Assembly (NCBI RefSeq): GCF_964204865.1
Contig: NC_135261.1
Span: 7,502,001-7,566,000 of the forward strand
DNA length: 64,000 bases
Direction of reading: 5' to 3'
Source of the DNA: Styela clava
Taxonomy: Eukaryota; Chordata; Ascidiacea; Stolidobranchia; Styelidae
Below the pieces are notes generated by a model that worked only from the letters and a program-made list of their open reading frames with translations, made no database searches and was not told the DNA's origin. Below, piece after piece: positions 14,104 to 27,116 of the stretch. The position numbers were made by a program, and so were the translations under genes. Each line of letters begins with the position of its first letter. Within the stretch, counting starts at the first letter, position 1.

Positions 14104-17100
14104 AATGCCAGCAATCGAAAAGAACAAACCATCAAACTTTATTGATAAAGGCAAGTATTCAGTGACTAGCAAGTGATTTAGTGTCATGAGAAAATATGGT
14201 GTAGTGGGATGACAATATAACTATTTTAAGGTAAAGGTGATTGACAAAGGGATCTTCCTAACATGAAGCATATTATAATTGACTCAAGTTTATTCGATTA
14301 AATTTATTTTATACATGAAAATAGTAATGTTCCGGAACGTCTTTATTTACACATTTTATATTATCAGTCTCGTTGCATTGCATCTTCACATATTCTTCTA
14401 AATTGAGTTGATCCAATCGTTTTACCTTTGTTTTCAGTCTCTTTGGACAAAATCAACAAAATTGGAGACAAAGTTGAAAATCTTGACAAAATTATGAGAA
14501 CTGTCAAATATGTTGTGTCAGAGAAAATGAAGAACACCAGAGAAGATTTTCGCAGAGATATAGTTGAAGGTTCAATTTATTCTTATGTAATATGTATTTG
14601 CCTTCATGATTACCCTATTCCTGGAGTGGGCAAATGGGTCCTTCTAATGTAAACTATGCATAAAAATCGTTTCTGTTTCAGTGGTACCTGAACGTTGTTC
14701 GTCCTTTAGTATATGTATGTTTCGCATAATTCACATGCTGTGACTGATAGATCTATTATGCGAAGCTAAGCGACTAAGCGTAGTAAGCTGAAGCGTCTTT
14801 AATCGAAAAATTCCAACCGTATTCACGGAGCATGAGTCGAATTGTCGATAAATTGTGGTTTCGTATTTTCTATATGTACATAAGGCGCGTCGGCCCATTA
14901 GGTGAAACATAGTTTATTACGTAAGACGGCGATCTGTATGGAAAGGATTTACATATTTATCCCGGTGGAGAGGAAAGCCGATAGGACGGCTTATCCATAT
15001 GGCGAACCACGGCCTCTCGTCCAATTACCATTCCAAGTCGGGTATGGGATTAGTTATATTGTTTGTTTTCGGAAGCATGGTGGTGGAGGAAGCCGTAACC
15101 GACCAGCGGTAACGTGAACCACCCAACGACGGCGAGGAGTCCAGCAATCCTCTCGCACATAACCATCTCTGCATGGGATTCGAACCTGCGAACCCACGCA
15201 GAGTAATTAGAGGTGCGGTGGTGAGTGTATTCCTAACGCTTAGCCCGTTGAGCCACGCATCCGCGCAGCGTACCGATTCTCTGATCTATATACATTAGCT
15301 TTACAAGACACACGATTGATTTGTGCGAAAAAATGAATTTTAAAAGTGTTTTATTGTCCGTAAAATTCGGTAATCGAAAGTGTAAAAACTGTCTACTGAA
15401 GTTGGCTGCAATTTTATATTCTCCTATAATTTCACCATCGCTTTGCCACAGAATTATTGCAGCTGAATTCTACTGATTACTTTATGCCTGAAGCGTGAAC
15501 TAATACCGATTCCATTTGAAATCGTAATTTCAGTCGTGTCAATAATTCCAGAAAACTTTAATAGTGCAAGTTATTCCAACTTTACTTATCTTCAGAGATT
15601 CAACGGAACGTATCATATATTACTGTGCTAATAATCTCTGCAAGTCTGGTAACGTTGGCAATGCTTGACATTTGGACGGTACTACCGATGGTAGGTAAAA
15701 CATGGTTTTTTGAATTTACAGCTAATCATTGAAGAAAAATATAATTTTTGTTTTAAATTATATAGTTGTCCAAACGGAAACAAATATTAGGATGCAAAAA
15801 GTGAAATCGGGATTAAGTGATTTGCGGCAAAATCTGGAAAATGCCGTCAAAGAAATGGAATCTACAACAGAAAGAAAGGAAAACAAATTCATGGATGGTA
15901 TATGGCATTCATTTTCATTCGAAGATCAACGTTTCAAATTTTATCTACTAAATGTTGAAATTTTTTTAGATATTCTTCAACTGAATACAAGCATTGCATT
16001 ACTGAAGAGTCAACTAGAGGCGAAAATATTTACAATTCAGCAAAATGTCAACACTATCGATTCCAAACTAGCTGATGCTGTATGTTTTTTCATGTTATAA
16101 TGTCGGCTACCTTTAAATTCGACACTCTCGTATTTAATAAAACGTAACTATATGATATGGTCTTTTAAAACGAATAATTAATTTTCGCTAAATCACCCCT
16201 CAACGCAAAATCTTTGCCCACATCTGCGCAAGAAGAATGCAAATATTGGCTGTTGCTTTAGATAATAAAAGGTGGAGTTGACCAAAATGAAAACGTCCTG
16301 TTCCTGAGGGAGTCAACCGTGGCTAGCCGGCGGCGGTGTGGCTCAACGGGCTAAGCGTTAGGAATACGCTCGCCACCGCACCTCTAATTACTCTGCGTGG
16401 GTTCGCAGGTTCGAATCCCATGCAGGGATGGTTATGTGCGAGAGGATTGCTGGACTCCTCGCCGTCGTTGGGTGGTTCACGTAACCGCTGGTCGGTTACG
16501 GCTTCCTCCACCACCAAGTCCGTGCTTCCGAAAACAAACAATACAGTAAAACTAATCCCATACCCGACTTGGAATGGTAACCGGACGAGAGGCCGTGGTT
16601 CGCCATATGAATAAGCCGTCTTATCGGCTTTCCTCTCCCCCGGGATAAATATGTAAATCCTATCCTAATATTTTCATTGAAAATATAACGAGGATTGCAG
16701 ATGTTCTGAGTTTTTATGCAGCGTCATCAGTATGTTTCACGTTTAGATAGAAACCGCCCGAGTAATAAAAGAGAAGCAAAGAGCTCAAGCATCAGAAGTT
16801 GGGTGGTATATTGCAGCAAACAATAAGATGTACAGGCTCCTGTACACTCAAGTACAATATCAAGACGCGGTAAAGAAATGTGAGAGCTTGGGTGCCATGA
16901 CCGCATCTGCGGGATTGAGAGATGCAGGAATACGAAAGTAAGTACCATGTAGAATAAACATTATTTCAGTAGCCAGACAGGCCTGTTATGGACTATGAAA
17001 TATATATATAAGACGTCCTTCTGGTTACCTACAATGAATTAGGCGAACTAATTCATTCTGTCTGTGCACCAAAAAATGGATCGGAGGTAAAAAGACTTGA

Positions 17101-17743
17101 ATTAAAGGCGAATTATCACCCGTTATCAGTCCATTTTGAGTATCCAGTTAATCCTTCCCGATGTATGCAATAATATTTCAGCAATCTCAACGCACCTATC
17201 CATTATCTATTAAGTTACGTTTGCCACTGCTTGAAAACCAGTAATATATTGTTTTTTCGGGTCTCCACTCGCCTTGAAATACCTTCTTCCTCATTCTGTT
17301 TGCACACAAATGTATTTTTAGAATGGTGAAAAAAATTACTGATTGCGATAGGAAACCTCATAACGTGTGATGATTAGTGAATAGTGATTATTCTATTATT
17401 GGATATAAGTTCGTGAAAACGATACTGTAATTTTCTCAATATATATATATATAATATAATATTTTTAACTGTTTTTTTTTTCAGTGAAATAACATTGAAA
17501 TTATTACAAGGAAGCAACAGTCACGTGTGGGCAGGTTTGACAGACATTGCAAAGGAAGGCCACTGGGTATGGGCCGATGGAACGCCATCAACTCGTTCTA
17601 ATACCAACTGGATGGGCAGGGAACCAAACAACTATCGTGGTGTGGAGGATTGTGCGGCGATGGATAGAGCGCGGGGGTGGCAAATTAATGACGTTCCATG
17701 TTACGATCGATGGTACATGCTTTGCGAAAAAGCGAGGTTATAA
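14104..17743 (+). CDS. Type II membrane C-type lectin, 7 exons, 322 aa
   Basis: Exons: 14104-14149, 14438-14569, 15596-15694, 15766-15897, 15970-16079, 16747-16937, 17485-17743; 969 bases, in frame. There is no signal peptide. Residues 1-64 are cytoplasmic and helical, about 66-83 are TM (TVLIISASLVTLAML), 94-190 form a long coiled-coil neck, and the C-type lectin domain spans about 192-322. The four core cysteines pair as 218/317 and 293/309. WAGL (252-255), EPN (283-285), E291 and ND (305-306) form the complete calcium/sugar site, and EPN predicts mannose-type sugars. Intron 1 begins with GC (AG/GCAAGT); the only nearby GT donor breaks the frame. Intron phases 1,1,1 around the TM exon match the neighbouring fibrinogen-related gene. 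It could serve as a pathogen or self-recognition receptor; the ligand is unknown. Confidence 0.9.
14943..15270 (-). mobile_element. tRNA-derived SINE, copy 1, in intron 2 of the C-type lectin gene
   Basis: Read on the minus strand it has an A-box-like tggctcaacgggctaagcg (from about 15256 downward) and a B-box matching ggttcgaatcc, then a body ending in ggataaatatgtaaatcc. The same unit lies inverted at 16328-16660 and again at 18391-18700. Intact A and B boxes show a pol III tRNA-like head with a long variable region. Confidence 0.8.
16328..16660 (+). mobile_element. tRNA-derived SINE, copy 2, in intron 5 of the C-type lectin gene
   Basis: The head reads gtgtggctcaacgggctaag (A box), followed by gcaggttcgaatcccatgc (B box). 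The 3' end gggataaatatgtaaatcc is shared with the other copies. The orientation is opposite to copy 1, so a transcript across both could fold into a long duplex that loops out exons 3-5. The apparent reading frames in this unit exist in both orientations and copies and are not genes. Confidence 0.85.
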
Positions 17744-18390
17744 AATTGGATATTGGAGATCATTTAGTTCAGGCGTGCCACACTCCGCGCGTTGTAAGAC
17801 ATGTCTAATATTTAAAATACGATGAATGCCCAACGTAACATAGTTTTTTGCTCACGAAATACGGGCATTTCGGTATCAATTGACGTCGACAATACTCATC
17901 TTAGCGATATATACAAATTTACAATTTTTTTCACGTTTCATCTCACGTTTATTAATTCGGAAATGTGAAACCTGTATTGAATTTTGGCAATTCTTTCAAA
18001 ATGATTAGTATGGTATGGCAAATTATATTTTCTTGATGTTTTTTAATCCTTTTTATGTTATCTATTGGCTTGTACGTGTGTGATAGTTTGTACGGTTCAA
18101 ACAATTCCATATATTTTTGCTAAGTGAACATGCATTTTTCTCTTGTAAAATCATTTTATTCAAATGTTTCACTTTACATAGGTTTCATTCGCTGTTCCAA
18201 ATTTATAATCTGGATTTGTTTTATTGACGGCAAATTCGATTATGACGTTCTCGAAATAAACATATTGCTTTGGACTATTTCTATCAAAAGATTTCAATAT
18301 GATACTTTAGGCTACTCCATTCATACCGGACGATCGAACGAAATTGATCCCACAATCATAATCCTATCCATAAAGTCTTTTGGTACTTAG
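17744..18390. other. 3' flank of the C-type lectin gene
   Basis: No exon was seen. The first plus-strand AATAAA hexamer after the stop codon that I noticed lies near 18254-18259 (gaaataaaca), so the 3' UTR may run about 0.5 kb. The SINE copy at 18391 follows. Confidence 0.4.
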
Positions 18391-18700
18391 GATAGGATTT
18401 ACATATTTATGCCTGGGAAAGGAATGCCGATAAGACGGCTTAATCATATGGCGAACCTTGGCAACTCGTCCAGTTACAGTCCATGTCGTGTATGGGTTTA
18501 GTTAGCTAGTTATTTTTATTTAGATGGATGGATTTGATGGTAGTGGAAGCCATAACTGGTCAATAGCTACGGGAACCACCCTGTGGCGTCGAGGAGTCCA
18601 GCGGCATATTTATCGAATCGAACCTGCGAAGCCAGCAGGGTAATTAGAGGTGCGGTGGTGGGTGTACCGCTTAGCCTTAGCCGGATGCGCCACACCGCCC
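18391..18700 (-). mobile_element. tRNA-derived SINE, copy 3
   Basis: It has the same orientation as copy 1 but is more diverged: the B box is damaged (tcgaatcgaacctgcgaa on the plus strand) and the A-box side ends near gcgccacaccgccc. A further fragment of the body (gatgacttaacacatggtga...) lies at about 19625-19740. Confidence 0.75.
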
Positions 18701-21124
18701 GAGCTGATGAACTTAATGCGGGAAAAAATAAAAATAGAAAAATGGCAAAAATAACTCTAACATTCCATAAATGCTAGTTTATTCGAAGACAGACCGCAAG
18801 AAAAATATAATGTACAGAAAATGCATAAATTCACCAAAAACCCTAAATCCCTCCAGCTAACAAGTCTACATCGGAATGAGTAAATTAAAGAACTAAAATA
18901 TCCATTTTGGCATCCACTTCCACATCCTGAAGTTTTAATTACAACTCCATATTTGTCAAAAAATAATAACAAACTAAATAAAAATAAACAAGTTATCACA
19001 TGATTTTAAAACAAAAGCAGAAACCTGCTTGTGTATGCTAAATACTAGAATAAGCAAAAATGATATTCAACCGAAATTGGTACAATGGTAACAATGATAC
19101 AACAATTGTGTGACACTTGTGGCTCCACATAACAAAACTCTAATTGGAAAACAATACAATTTGTAGTTGTTGAATTATCAAATATATCTCTACAATTCAT
19201 ATCAAAAAAAAATTCACCGACATCTGATTAATTATAGCAATCATCTATGAGTTTGAAATATCACAATACGCAACACAATGTACAAATATCATGCTAAATT
19301 TTTACATAGTTCTAGCAAACCACCAAAAAGAGAGTAATTTATATAACAATATCTAAATAACTATTATAAACAGAAAAACCCTCACATTTCAAAGTTATCG
19401 TCAATATGACTTAAGAATATGATAATAATATTTCATTTGGAATATGGAACAAAAATTTGGCCCCATAGAAATTCATGGTGTTCAAGGCCATAACTGCTAA
19501 TATTCATTTGCACTATATATTCACCAATTTGAAAAATAAAACCAACGAGTTTAAAAAAAATACTGTCTGATCAACTGTGACAAGAAAAAGGTATAACAAA
19601 ACTACTCAAATAGTAGGATAAGACAGGATTTTTGTATTTATATCAAGATATGAAAGTTCGTAGGATGACTTAACACATGGTGAGCAACGACTTCTCGCCT
19701 AGTTACCATTCCAGGTTTGATATGAGAAAAGTTTATCTTGTAGTATACTAGACTAAATCAATTTCATTTGAAAACTGAACAAAGTGTTTAACATGCTTGT
19801 AAAAAAAGATAGTCCAGTTTTTAGGTACAGACATGCCACGAAGAAGCAGGCACCAAACTATAACAGCCCTACTCACAATGCTATCTGAACACCTTAGCTT
19901 ATTCTCACACAAAATATCACACCAAAACTAAAAGCAACACCACTTAGAGTTGACACTCAGGCATATCATAACTAACAGAACATTTTTCATCCTTTTCTAT
20001 TGGTTACAAATTGTAGATAGAACTTGCATATTTAACATTATCACAACACAATAGTAAGAAACTGGCAGTTTTAGAAGTTTCAAAAATTGCAAAATATCGC
20101 TATTTTTTCGTATCAGCAATGATTTGATTTAGTTAGATTTCAAAATTTGATCAATCGTTTTCACGATTACGCAGTATTAACAGATCCATAATTGTTTACC
20201 AAGCAAGTTGAAAACTCATGCCAGATATGGCAAAAACTGAAAAAACAAGTAGTAATGTCCTGAATTGAATCAAAGACAAAACCGACAAAAATACTTGAAT
20301 AAAAAAGATAGATCAACCAGGGCTGTAGAGTCAGATTCTGGAGTTTTGCATGATTTCATTCAAACTGGAGGCTGAGATTGAGTTAAATTTCTAATTCTGG
20401 AGTCCAAATTTTGAATCCTCGAGTTGTAGCCAGAAGTCAGATTTTTAATGATCTAAGTCAAAATTTTTAGCAGCAAAGCATGATTTTTCCTTGCATTTTT
20501 AAAAGATAATTGAAAATCATGTATAAACCAAAGTTTTTGTTATCAATGTTCTGTTTTCTTGGAATTGTTTAGTGTTTGGTGAGTCTAAATTTAACCCGCG
20601 GCGTTGGAGTCCGAAATCTAATGTAGACTTTCTCAGACTCCACATGTTTAGGATCAACTGTTTACATGAAGCAAAGAGTATTTGAGCAGTAAGTATGTAT
20701 AACAGGTTCCAGTTTCTTAGCTTGTCTTAATAGACTTCACAAGAAGATTATTACTAAATCAGTAAAAACAAAAGTATATCAGCTTAGTATAGTATTCGTG
20801 TACCCAGTTTGTTTCAGACATTCCTGCAAAGTCTTGTATATATTTCAACACTTGAAGTTGGTTGCAAATATGGTAGCAAGTGGCACAAAAACATATAGAC
20901 ATGAAAGAATCACTTCTCGGGCTGAAGCAGGACATTGTACAGATTGCTGAACCGAAGATCTAAAAATTATTCGAACAATATTCCTTGGAACATGACAAAT
21001 TATCGAGTTTAGGAACAGACACAAAAAATAAAATAGAAAATATAAGAGCGCAGGCTAAGATGATAACTCACAGATAAGCATAACGTAAAAATCAAATTCG
21101 AATATTTCCAAAACGCAATATAGC
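18701..21124. other. Gene-free AT-rich stretch with transposon fragments
   Basis: No exon of any family was recognised. It holds the SINE fragment at about 19625-19740 and, at about 20320-20650, text starting cagggctgtagagtcagatt and ending agactttctcagactccaca. This resembles a decayed hAT-like element with ends of the CAGGGCTGTGGAGTC kind. The short reading frame at 18757-18999 (minus) has no homologue I recognise. Confidence 0.5.
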
Positions 21125-22159
21125 ATATACCTCATTTTGGTATCTGCATCATGGGCATGATATTTGCTGAAAATTTTTTCAAAAACGTAGCGAAGACATA
21201 ATTTAATCACACATCCTTAACATATTCAAACACGTTTCCCATATTATCGTATTGTATCCCAATATTTTCACCTCCTTCCTCAATTTTCTAATAATATTGT
21301 TGACTTTCTACTCTGAGTGATGTCTTTTCTTAAACTCCTTCAAAATCATTATTTGCATTTGCCAATCGTTGCTAACTTGATTTCGTACGCTTTTCTAACA
21401 AATAATACATAGCTAACAAAACGACCTGGTCCCAGACCCATGTTATAGAACTGAAAACAAATACGGAGCATATTGTATTGTAACAACAAAGATAACATGT
21501 CGCTGACATAGAATGACAGTTGAGCTAAAATTCATCGAACACAAAACACATTAATATGGCAATATACACGGCCAAAAATTAATAAATGACAAAACTGTTG
21601 TCACGACAATTATCCGCGTTTAGAAGCAGATTTTCATCATTGAGTTGATTTGAGATTCGTGATTTACTAATTACATAATTTTTGTTCTCATAATATGATA
21701 AAGCAAAGACCGACCATCAGATATATTGAAGACTTTTCACAAGATATAAACATATAGGTCGACTGTTTCATTTGACTAACTGTTCTAAGCAAGATCAATT
21801 TAATACATTTTGTACCAAAGTTTTTCAGGAAACAAACTGTTCGAATACACTTACCTTAACAAATGTTTAAAAAGTTCCTGAACTATTATACCTTTTGACA
21901 AGGGGCGATGCTCAAGTATATTAGCGCGAAAAACAAAGTAAAGCAGAACAGTCGACAATTGACGAAAATGGATTGTTTTATCTACACGCACTATGGATAA
22001 ATAAAAGTTTAAAAACAAAATTATAAACTTAACATTGGTTGGCATGCATTCTAGTTAAGTCGTGAAGCTGAAGAATTGAGATCAACGAACGCCATTCGCT
22101 ATAACACCACCGCACTGCAGATTGGTATTTACTGTTAATCTAAGTTGATTCCATGTCAG
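21125..22159. repeat. Fused flanks of the collagen/F5-8C repeat unit (scar of a lost copy)
   Basis: About 21125-21370 matches the region upstream of the first coding exon of the array genes (25050-25260 and 37270-37500; for example gtatctgcatcatgggcatg). From about 21375 onward it matches the region downstream of the genes (31905-32460, 33700-34250, 39360-39970). Gene exons that should lie between are missing, so this looks like a unit deleted by unequal exchange. Confidence 0.65.
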
Positions 22160-24931
22160 TTACAATAAACCATGACACATTCCATCAATGTATTCCAATC
22201 TCATGCACATGTGACCATACCATGTTTGAGGATAAACTCGAATGTATCGGCATATTATTACATTCGGAAACATGTTGGTGACCTTGGTTCTTCTATCATT
22301 ATTTCCAGTAAATATCTAAAATATATAATAAGGATCAAAAGTATCACAATAAGTTCAGTAGATCATATCAAAATATAGTAAATATAAGTGATAGTTGGAT
22401 TACAGTTGAGTATATATTAATCTAAATTAGGGGATTGCAACATTTTCTGTCGTTGGGCCCTATAACCAACTTCAGACATCTAGCTGGGCTACACAAAAAA
22501 TAGTTTTTTCATGTAAATACCGAATAAAAAAATTCTTGTTCAGCCTTACAGCTATAAAGGCAACAGGCAAACGGCCGAAGATTTAACGCAGCGACAAGAA
22601 TCATGTGAGCGCTTTTTTAAACATAAATGTCGGATTAGGATTTTATTCTTGATGAAAAAAATCTTGAGTGTTGACAAAGGCTCTGATATAAGTAAGAAAT
22701 AGCCACTATGAAGTGTAGAACTCCCCGCTTGTCAACAAATTTCTCTGATAAGAGTTTTTCATGCATTTTGCTGTCTCCTTGCCAAGTTAACTGGTATCTA
22801 ATTTAATTAATGAGTATAGTTTTATAATAAGTCACTATTTCTTTTATATATATATGTTTTTTATTTGAATTCCATATGAAAGACCCCAAATTCGCTGCTG
22901 ACTAGCTTGTTAACAATGACTAGAAAATCCCATATTATGATAAAACTGTTGAAAATCATTATTATTTGCAAATCGAGCTTGATTACTAAATACATCCTAA
23001 ATGCAGTTTTATAAAGGCAAAAAGAGTTTCGAGATACTATCTTACCTTGTCTGAACCATTCTCTTGTATTGTTATCATTGCGCTGGTAGAATTTCCATAC
23101 GATATTTTGAAAGACCGAACCCAATTATCGTTGCGTGCTCGTCCCTGTGTCACGATTCCTCCTATTGGTTTTGGCGCCTTGAAATATACCTGATGCCATT
23201 CTCCTATTGCACCTATAAAAATGAATCATTTATTTTAATATTCTACGAAGAGATCATCCCACTTACATTTTTTAATGCACACAGTCTAAATTCTATAATT
23301 TTGCAACAGGCAGAAGAACTTACTAGAAATCAAAGTTAAATCAAATAGTAACCACATTGCACTATAAGTGCAGAAAGATTTACCAGAAATAACTACTATA
23401 CGATTCATTGCATTCTGTGTTATATGATAGATATTTTTGACCGTGATAATGAACTCTTTCAATTTCATAATTGAGTGCGAAATAATTTAAAGTTTGTTTT
23501 GAAGTTTTATTGAGAACTTATGTACTTGTCAAATATGATATAATTTAACAAACATTCAAATAAATTTGTATAAATAAAAAATTTGGATAAAGACATAGTT
23601 TCCGCAAACGCGAAAATAGTATATTTTGAAGCGCAAACTGTCAGTGATTTTCCATGATTATTTATTTTAATTGTAGAAAATCAAAATAACTTACTTCTAC
23701 CAGGAATCCAAACAGCGTACTTTCCGCCAGAACGATCCACATTGTCCAATCTTCCATAATAAGCTTGATAACTGGGACCATCAAATGATGAAGCTGTGAT
23801 TTGTGAGTCAGGAATGATATAACGATTCTTGACACCCATGTAGCAAATCTCAGCTGAAATTAGAAGTGACCACGCTGTGTATGGTAGGCAATTTCATATC
23901 TTGATTGTTTTTAGTTGGGAGCATTGTAGGGAGACAGAACTTCGGAAACAAATGTGGGAACATGCGATTGAAACCATAATTATTTTATAAGTTTTTGATA
24001 ATATTTTTTCGTCGAGGTTAGATATATTAACAGACTATCGTATTTATTATGAGCAACCATAATTAATTCAGTGACATGAAGTAAAGTCTCTCAACCTTAT
24101 AATAAAAGTTGCCATTGTCATATGATTGCCGCTCAAAACGACTCAGTTTGCCTATTTCTCTAAAATGCTTTATTTATGCAATATTTATATTTATTTATTC
24201 ATGCAATATTTATGTCTGATATAAAAACAGTTATTGGCACAGAGTGTGCCGTACACAGATATTACTCTTGTTTAATTTCAATGATTTTGACATTAATCTG
24301 TTTTATTTTCAAGCAAATGATTGAAGCCGGAAAAGGTGGAAATATACAAATGCAATTCAAATCAAGATCTTCGGCATATGTTTGACAGCAGTGAAATGCT
24401 TACAATTTAGCATATTCTTCATGAACTTTTGACTCTTCAGGAATGAATCTGAAATGAATAAATTAGATGATTAACAAATTGTTAAAATATTTTGAAATTT
24501 AGAGTTTTAATAACAGTTCTGTCTTGAACAATACAAGAGTCGTGTTCAGTTTGAGGTGAATTTCTTTGCACGTTAAATCAAAAAATATTATATTGAGAAT
24601 AAATGATTTGTAATAAATTGAAATTTATCAATCTAATGGAAAAATCTTTCCGATATGATTCGTTCAAACAATCACCTTCCAATTTCCTCATTCTTTCTTC
24701 TAGGTGTTCCGCTGTTCCTGGTTCACCCCGTTCTCCTTTTATTCCGGGTAATCCACGTATTCCTTCATTTCCTCTTTTTCCTGGCCTTCCCTGGCACTGA
24801 CTCGAGTCACATCTGGCGAGACTCGCATTGCCGTTTGCCACCACGTGTGAACAAAATTCATACAATGTTGGCATGTGACATAAGACACAAGGAAGCAGCA
24901 ATATAGAACAGCAAACAACAAAAGAATTCAT
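22160..24931 (-). CDS. Secreted collagen/F5-8C (discoidin) protein, array copy 1, 260 aa
   Basis: Exons (minus): 24931-24676, 24448-24404, 23853-23695, 23212-23046, 22315-22160; 783 bases in frame. Signal peptide 1-18; Cys-rich segment (C27, C41, C46) with a glycosylation sequon at N35; eight Gly-X-Y triplets from G48 to 71; helical linker 74-100; F5/8C domain 104-256, bounded by C104 and C256, with GRLDN, EWHQVYF, WVRSFKISYGN, IFTGNND and RYIRVYPQTW. By family the domain binds sugars or lipids through three loops, and the collagen stalk should trimerise. The layout resembles collectins and ficolins; a role as a soluble recognition molecule is inferred. A splice acceptor (atttag) lies just before the ATG, so a 5' UTR exon probably exists upstream. 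Intron 4 holds a decayed hAT-like MITE also present in copies 2 and 3. Confidence 0.9.
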
Positions 24932-25842
24932 ATTGTTATATCTAAATGCAGGAAGGAGAATATGAAAAGCTTTACAAAATATGTACAAATTTCAATAACA
25001 TAAATTGTCTCAAAAAGGTTAATTAATTTCCTGTACACTTCAACAACAAAATAGAATATACCTCCGTTCGATATCTGCATCGTGGGCATAATATTTGCTG
25101 GAAATTTTTCCAAAAACGTAGCAAATTCATAATTTAATCCCATCCCCTAATATATTCAAACAAGTCTCCCATAATATCGTTTTGTACTCTAATAATTTTA
25201 CCTTCTTCCTCAATTTACTAAGAATATTGTGGACTTTCTACACTGAGTGATGTCTTAAACCTCTTCTCAGCATACACGAATTTACAGACTAAATCTATTT
25301 CTGTCTTCTTCAATAAATAAAGTCTTAAATCTGATTTTCTGAGTGGAAATAGTCTGTGACGTACATAAGTTAAGTTTGCTTTTACCAAATTTGCAGATTG
25401 AAAGCGCCTTGTGTTGTTTAAACTTCTCAGCAGGGGTGAAATAACAAAAGATATCAATGGAGTCACTTGAGACAAGTGTTTCAGTTGAAGTTTGGGTCAT
25501 CTTCTCACGACCTTTAATATTTATATGTAAATCTTCCAATCAAATTGCGTGCGAAAGAAAACTAGTAGAAAAATTCCGTCGGTGGTAAATATTTTACCGT
25601 GAATCAACGAGACTATAAATCAATCCGTAAATTTCTGTTGCAAATTCATTCAATAAAAGGCAAATTAAATTATATGCAAATTAAATTCCGTTTAAATCAT
25701 TAACTTTCTATCATATTGATAATGTTATCAATTATTTCTTCTAATCTAAAATCCCTGTTTTCACATTTGAAAACCTAGATTTCCACCCAATCGAAATATA
25801 CTTATCGGTTACTTACTTACGAAAATTGATACAAATAAAGAA
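24932..25842. repeat. Upstream flank of array copy 1
   Basis: It matches 37142-38110 (copy 2) and, in part, 32475-33060 and 21125-21370. It should contain the promoter and a noncoding first exon, which I could not define. Shared marks include atcttctcacgacctttaat and the stretch around ccctgttttcacatttg. Confidence 0.6.
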
Positions 25843-26040
25843 TTAAACAAAAAACTGATGACGTCCCATCGTACCTTTCTCGTATTTGGTTTTGTAATGT
25901 CGCTTCAAATTATATTCTTTCGTGACGGATATTACTTGAAAACACACCAGACACTGTGGTTTAACGTTGTTGTGGGTAAGGAAACACATTGCTTTCCAGT
26001 TCACTTCGGTCACCTTTGTCAATAAACAACCAAGTCCGTC
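25843..26040 (-). pseudogene. hAT transposase N-terminal zinc-finger fragment
   Basis: The minus strand reads, in one open frame, a segment ending at the stop codon 25843-25845 with KPQCLVCFQVISVTKEYNLK followed by RHYKTKYEKG. This matches the N-terminal finger of Charlie-like hAT transposases and their domesticated relatives, where the pattern is CLVC...EYNLKRHY-x3-H. The final His is replaced by Tyr, so the finger is broken. No other part of the transposase lies beside it. It is a relic, not a gene. Confidence 0.75.
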
Positions 26041-27116
26041 TGAGTTGAGTCTCCTGACTCAGCTAAAAAAAAACGAACTGCGTGGCTCTAACTAACTTTT
26101 ATTAGAAAAGTAGTACTAGTAAAGCACCTCACGAATACAGCAATGAATTCGATTACTGAAACTTAATCATTTGTTATTTTAATCACCATTTGTGTTTATA
26201 AATATTCATATACAGATATTTAAAGAAAGTTCGGTATAGTAATTATATATGGTAAATCATAACTGTCATCATTTAAAACCATATTAGAGATAACAACTTA
26301 TCTAAGATTGGTATATGTCTTATCAAATAGGATTATGCAACTGTGTTTACAAGCTGTTAACAACTATATATGATAATTTAAAACCAATCCACGCATGATT
26401 ACACGATGAAACGAAGTTACGTTCTTGGAAACGTGAATAACACTATCAAGAAGACGTTTCATTCATATCCGGAGCAAAAGTTTAAAAAGTACCAAGGTGA
26501 CTTCATATAGTGTTGAATGTGATGAACATTTATCGCATGATGCTCCTATGAACACACGCGCTTATTTATTTCAATTGGAAATAAACGCATTTGACTTCTT
26601 ATCTTCAGCAATGACGTATTTAAGCTCAGTCAATCTTTAGACTTATGTTATAGTGATAAAAGCGTAGGTATGGTTGTGTCAGTCATTGGAAATGCAGAAT
26701 AAAATCACGGGCTAGGCTTAATTTACTTGCCAACCTTTTTCCGGAGCAATCGTTTGAATACATCTTATAAATGTCAAAAATATATTACATTTTACGGCTT
26801 AATCAAAGTCTATGCATCTGGGACAAATCTTCTTCGAGCAAGAGAAGTGCCAAATCTTCCTTCATCTCTTTAATAGTAACACACTATATAATCTGAGTTT
26901 ATTGGATGAAAGTCTTTTTTCATATTACCTCATGATTGAAGTTAGGTTTTACGAAGTGAGAGGTGGCGAACTCGTGGTTTAAGATAGTGTAGCGTACCGG
27001 CAATGTATGAAATAATTATCCAGGTTCAGAATATCTTCTAATATGATCTGACCTCTAGTTTCCTCTCAATAGTCCAAGTCTTTACGCTATATTATGTCAT
27101 TTATTAACAACTCGAA
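26041..27116. other. Gene-free stretch
   Basis: No exon, repeat copy or transposon end was recognised in this stretch. Confidence 0.4.

Noticed and set aside
16335-16440. A true tRNA gene
   Set aside because: A and B boxes are good, but the spacing and the common body and tail in at least three copies show a SINE head rather than a free-standing tRNA.
16323-16614. Overlapping frames of 72 and 92 codons on both strands
   Set aside because: They lie entirely inside the tRNA-derived SINE and recur in its other copies.
24603-24906. Plus-strand frames opposite the collagen exon (also 36828-37143)
   Set aside because: They are antisense shadows of the Gly-X-Y coding exon, whose G+C pattern keeps the other strand open.
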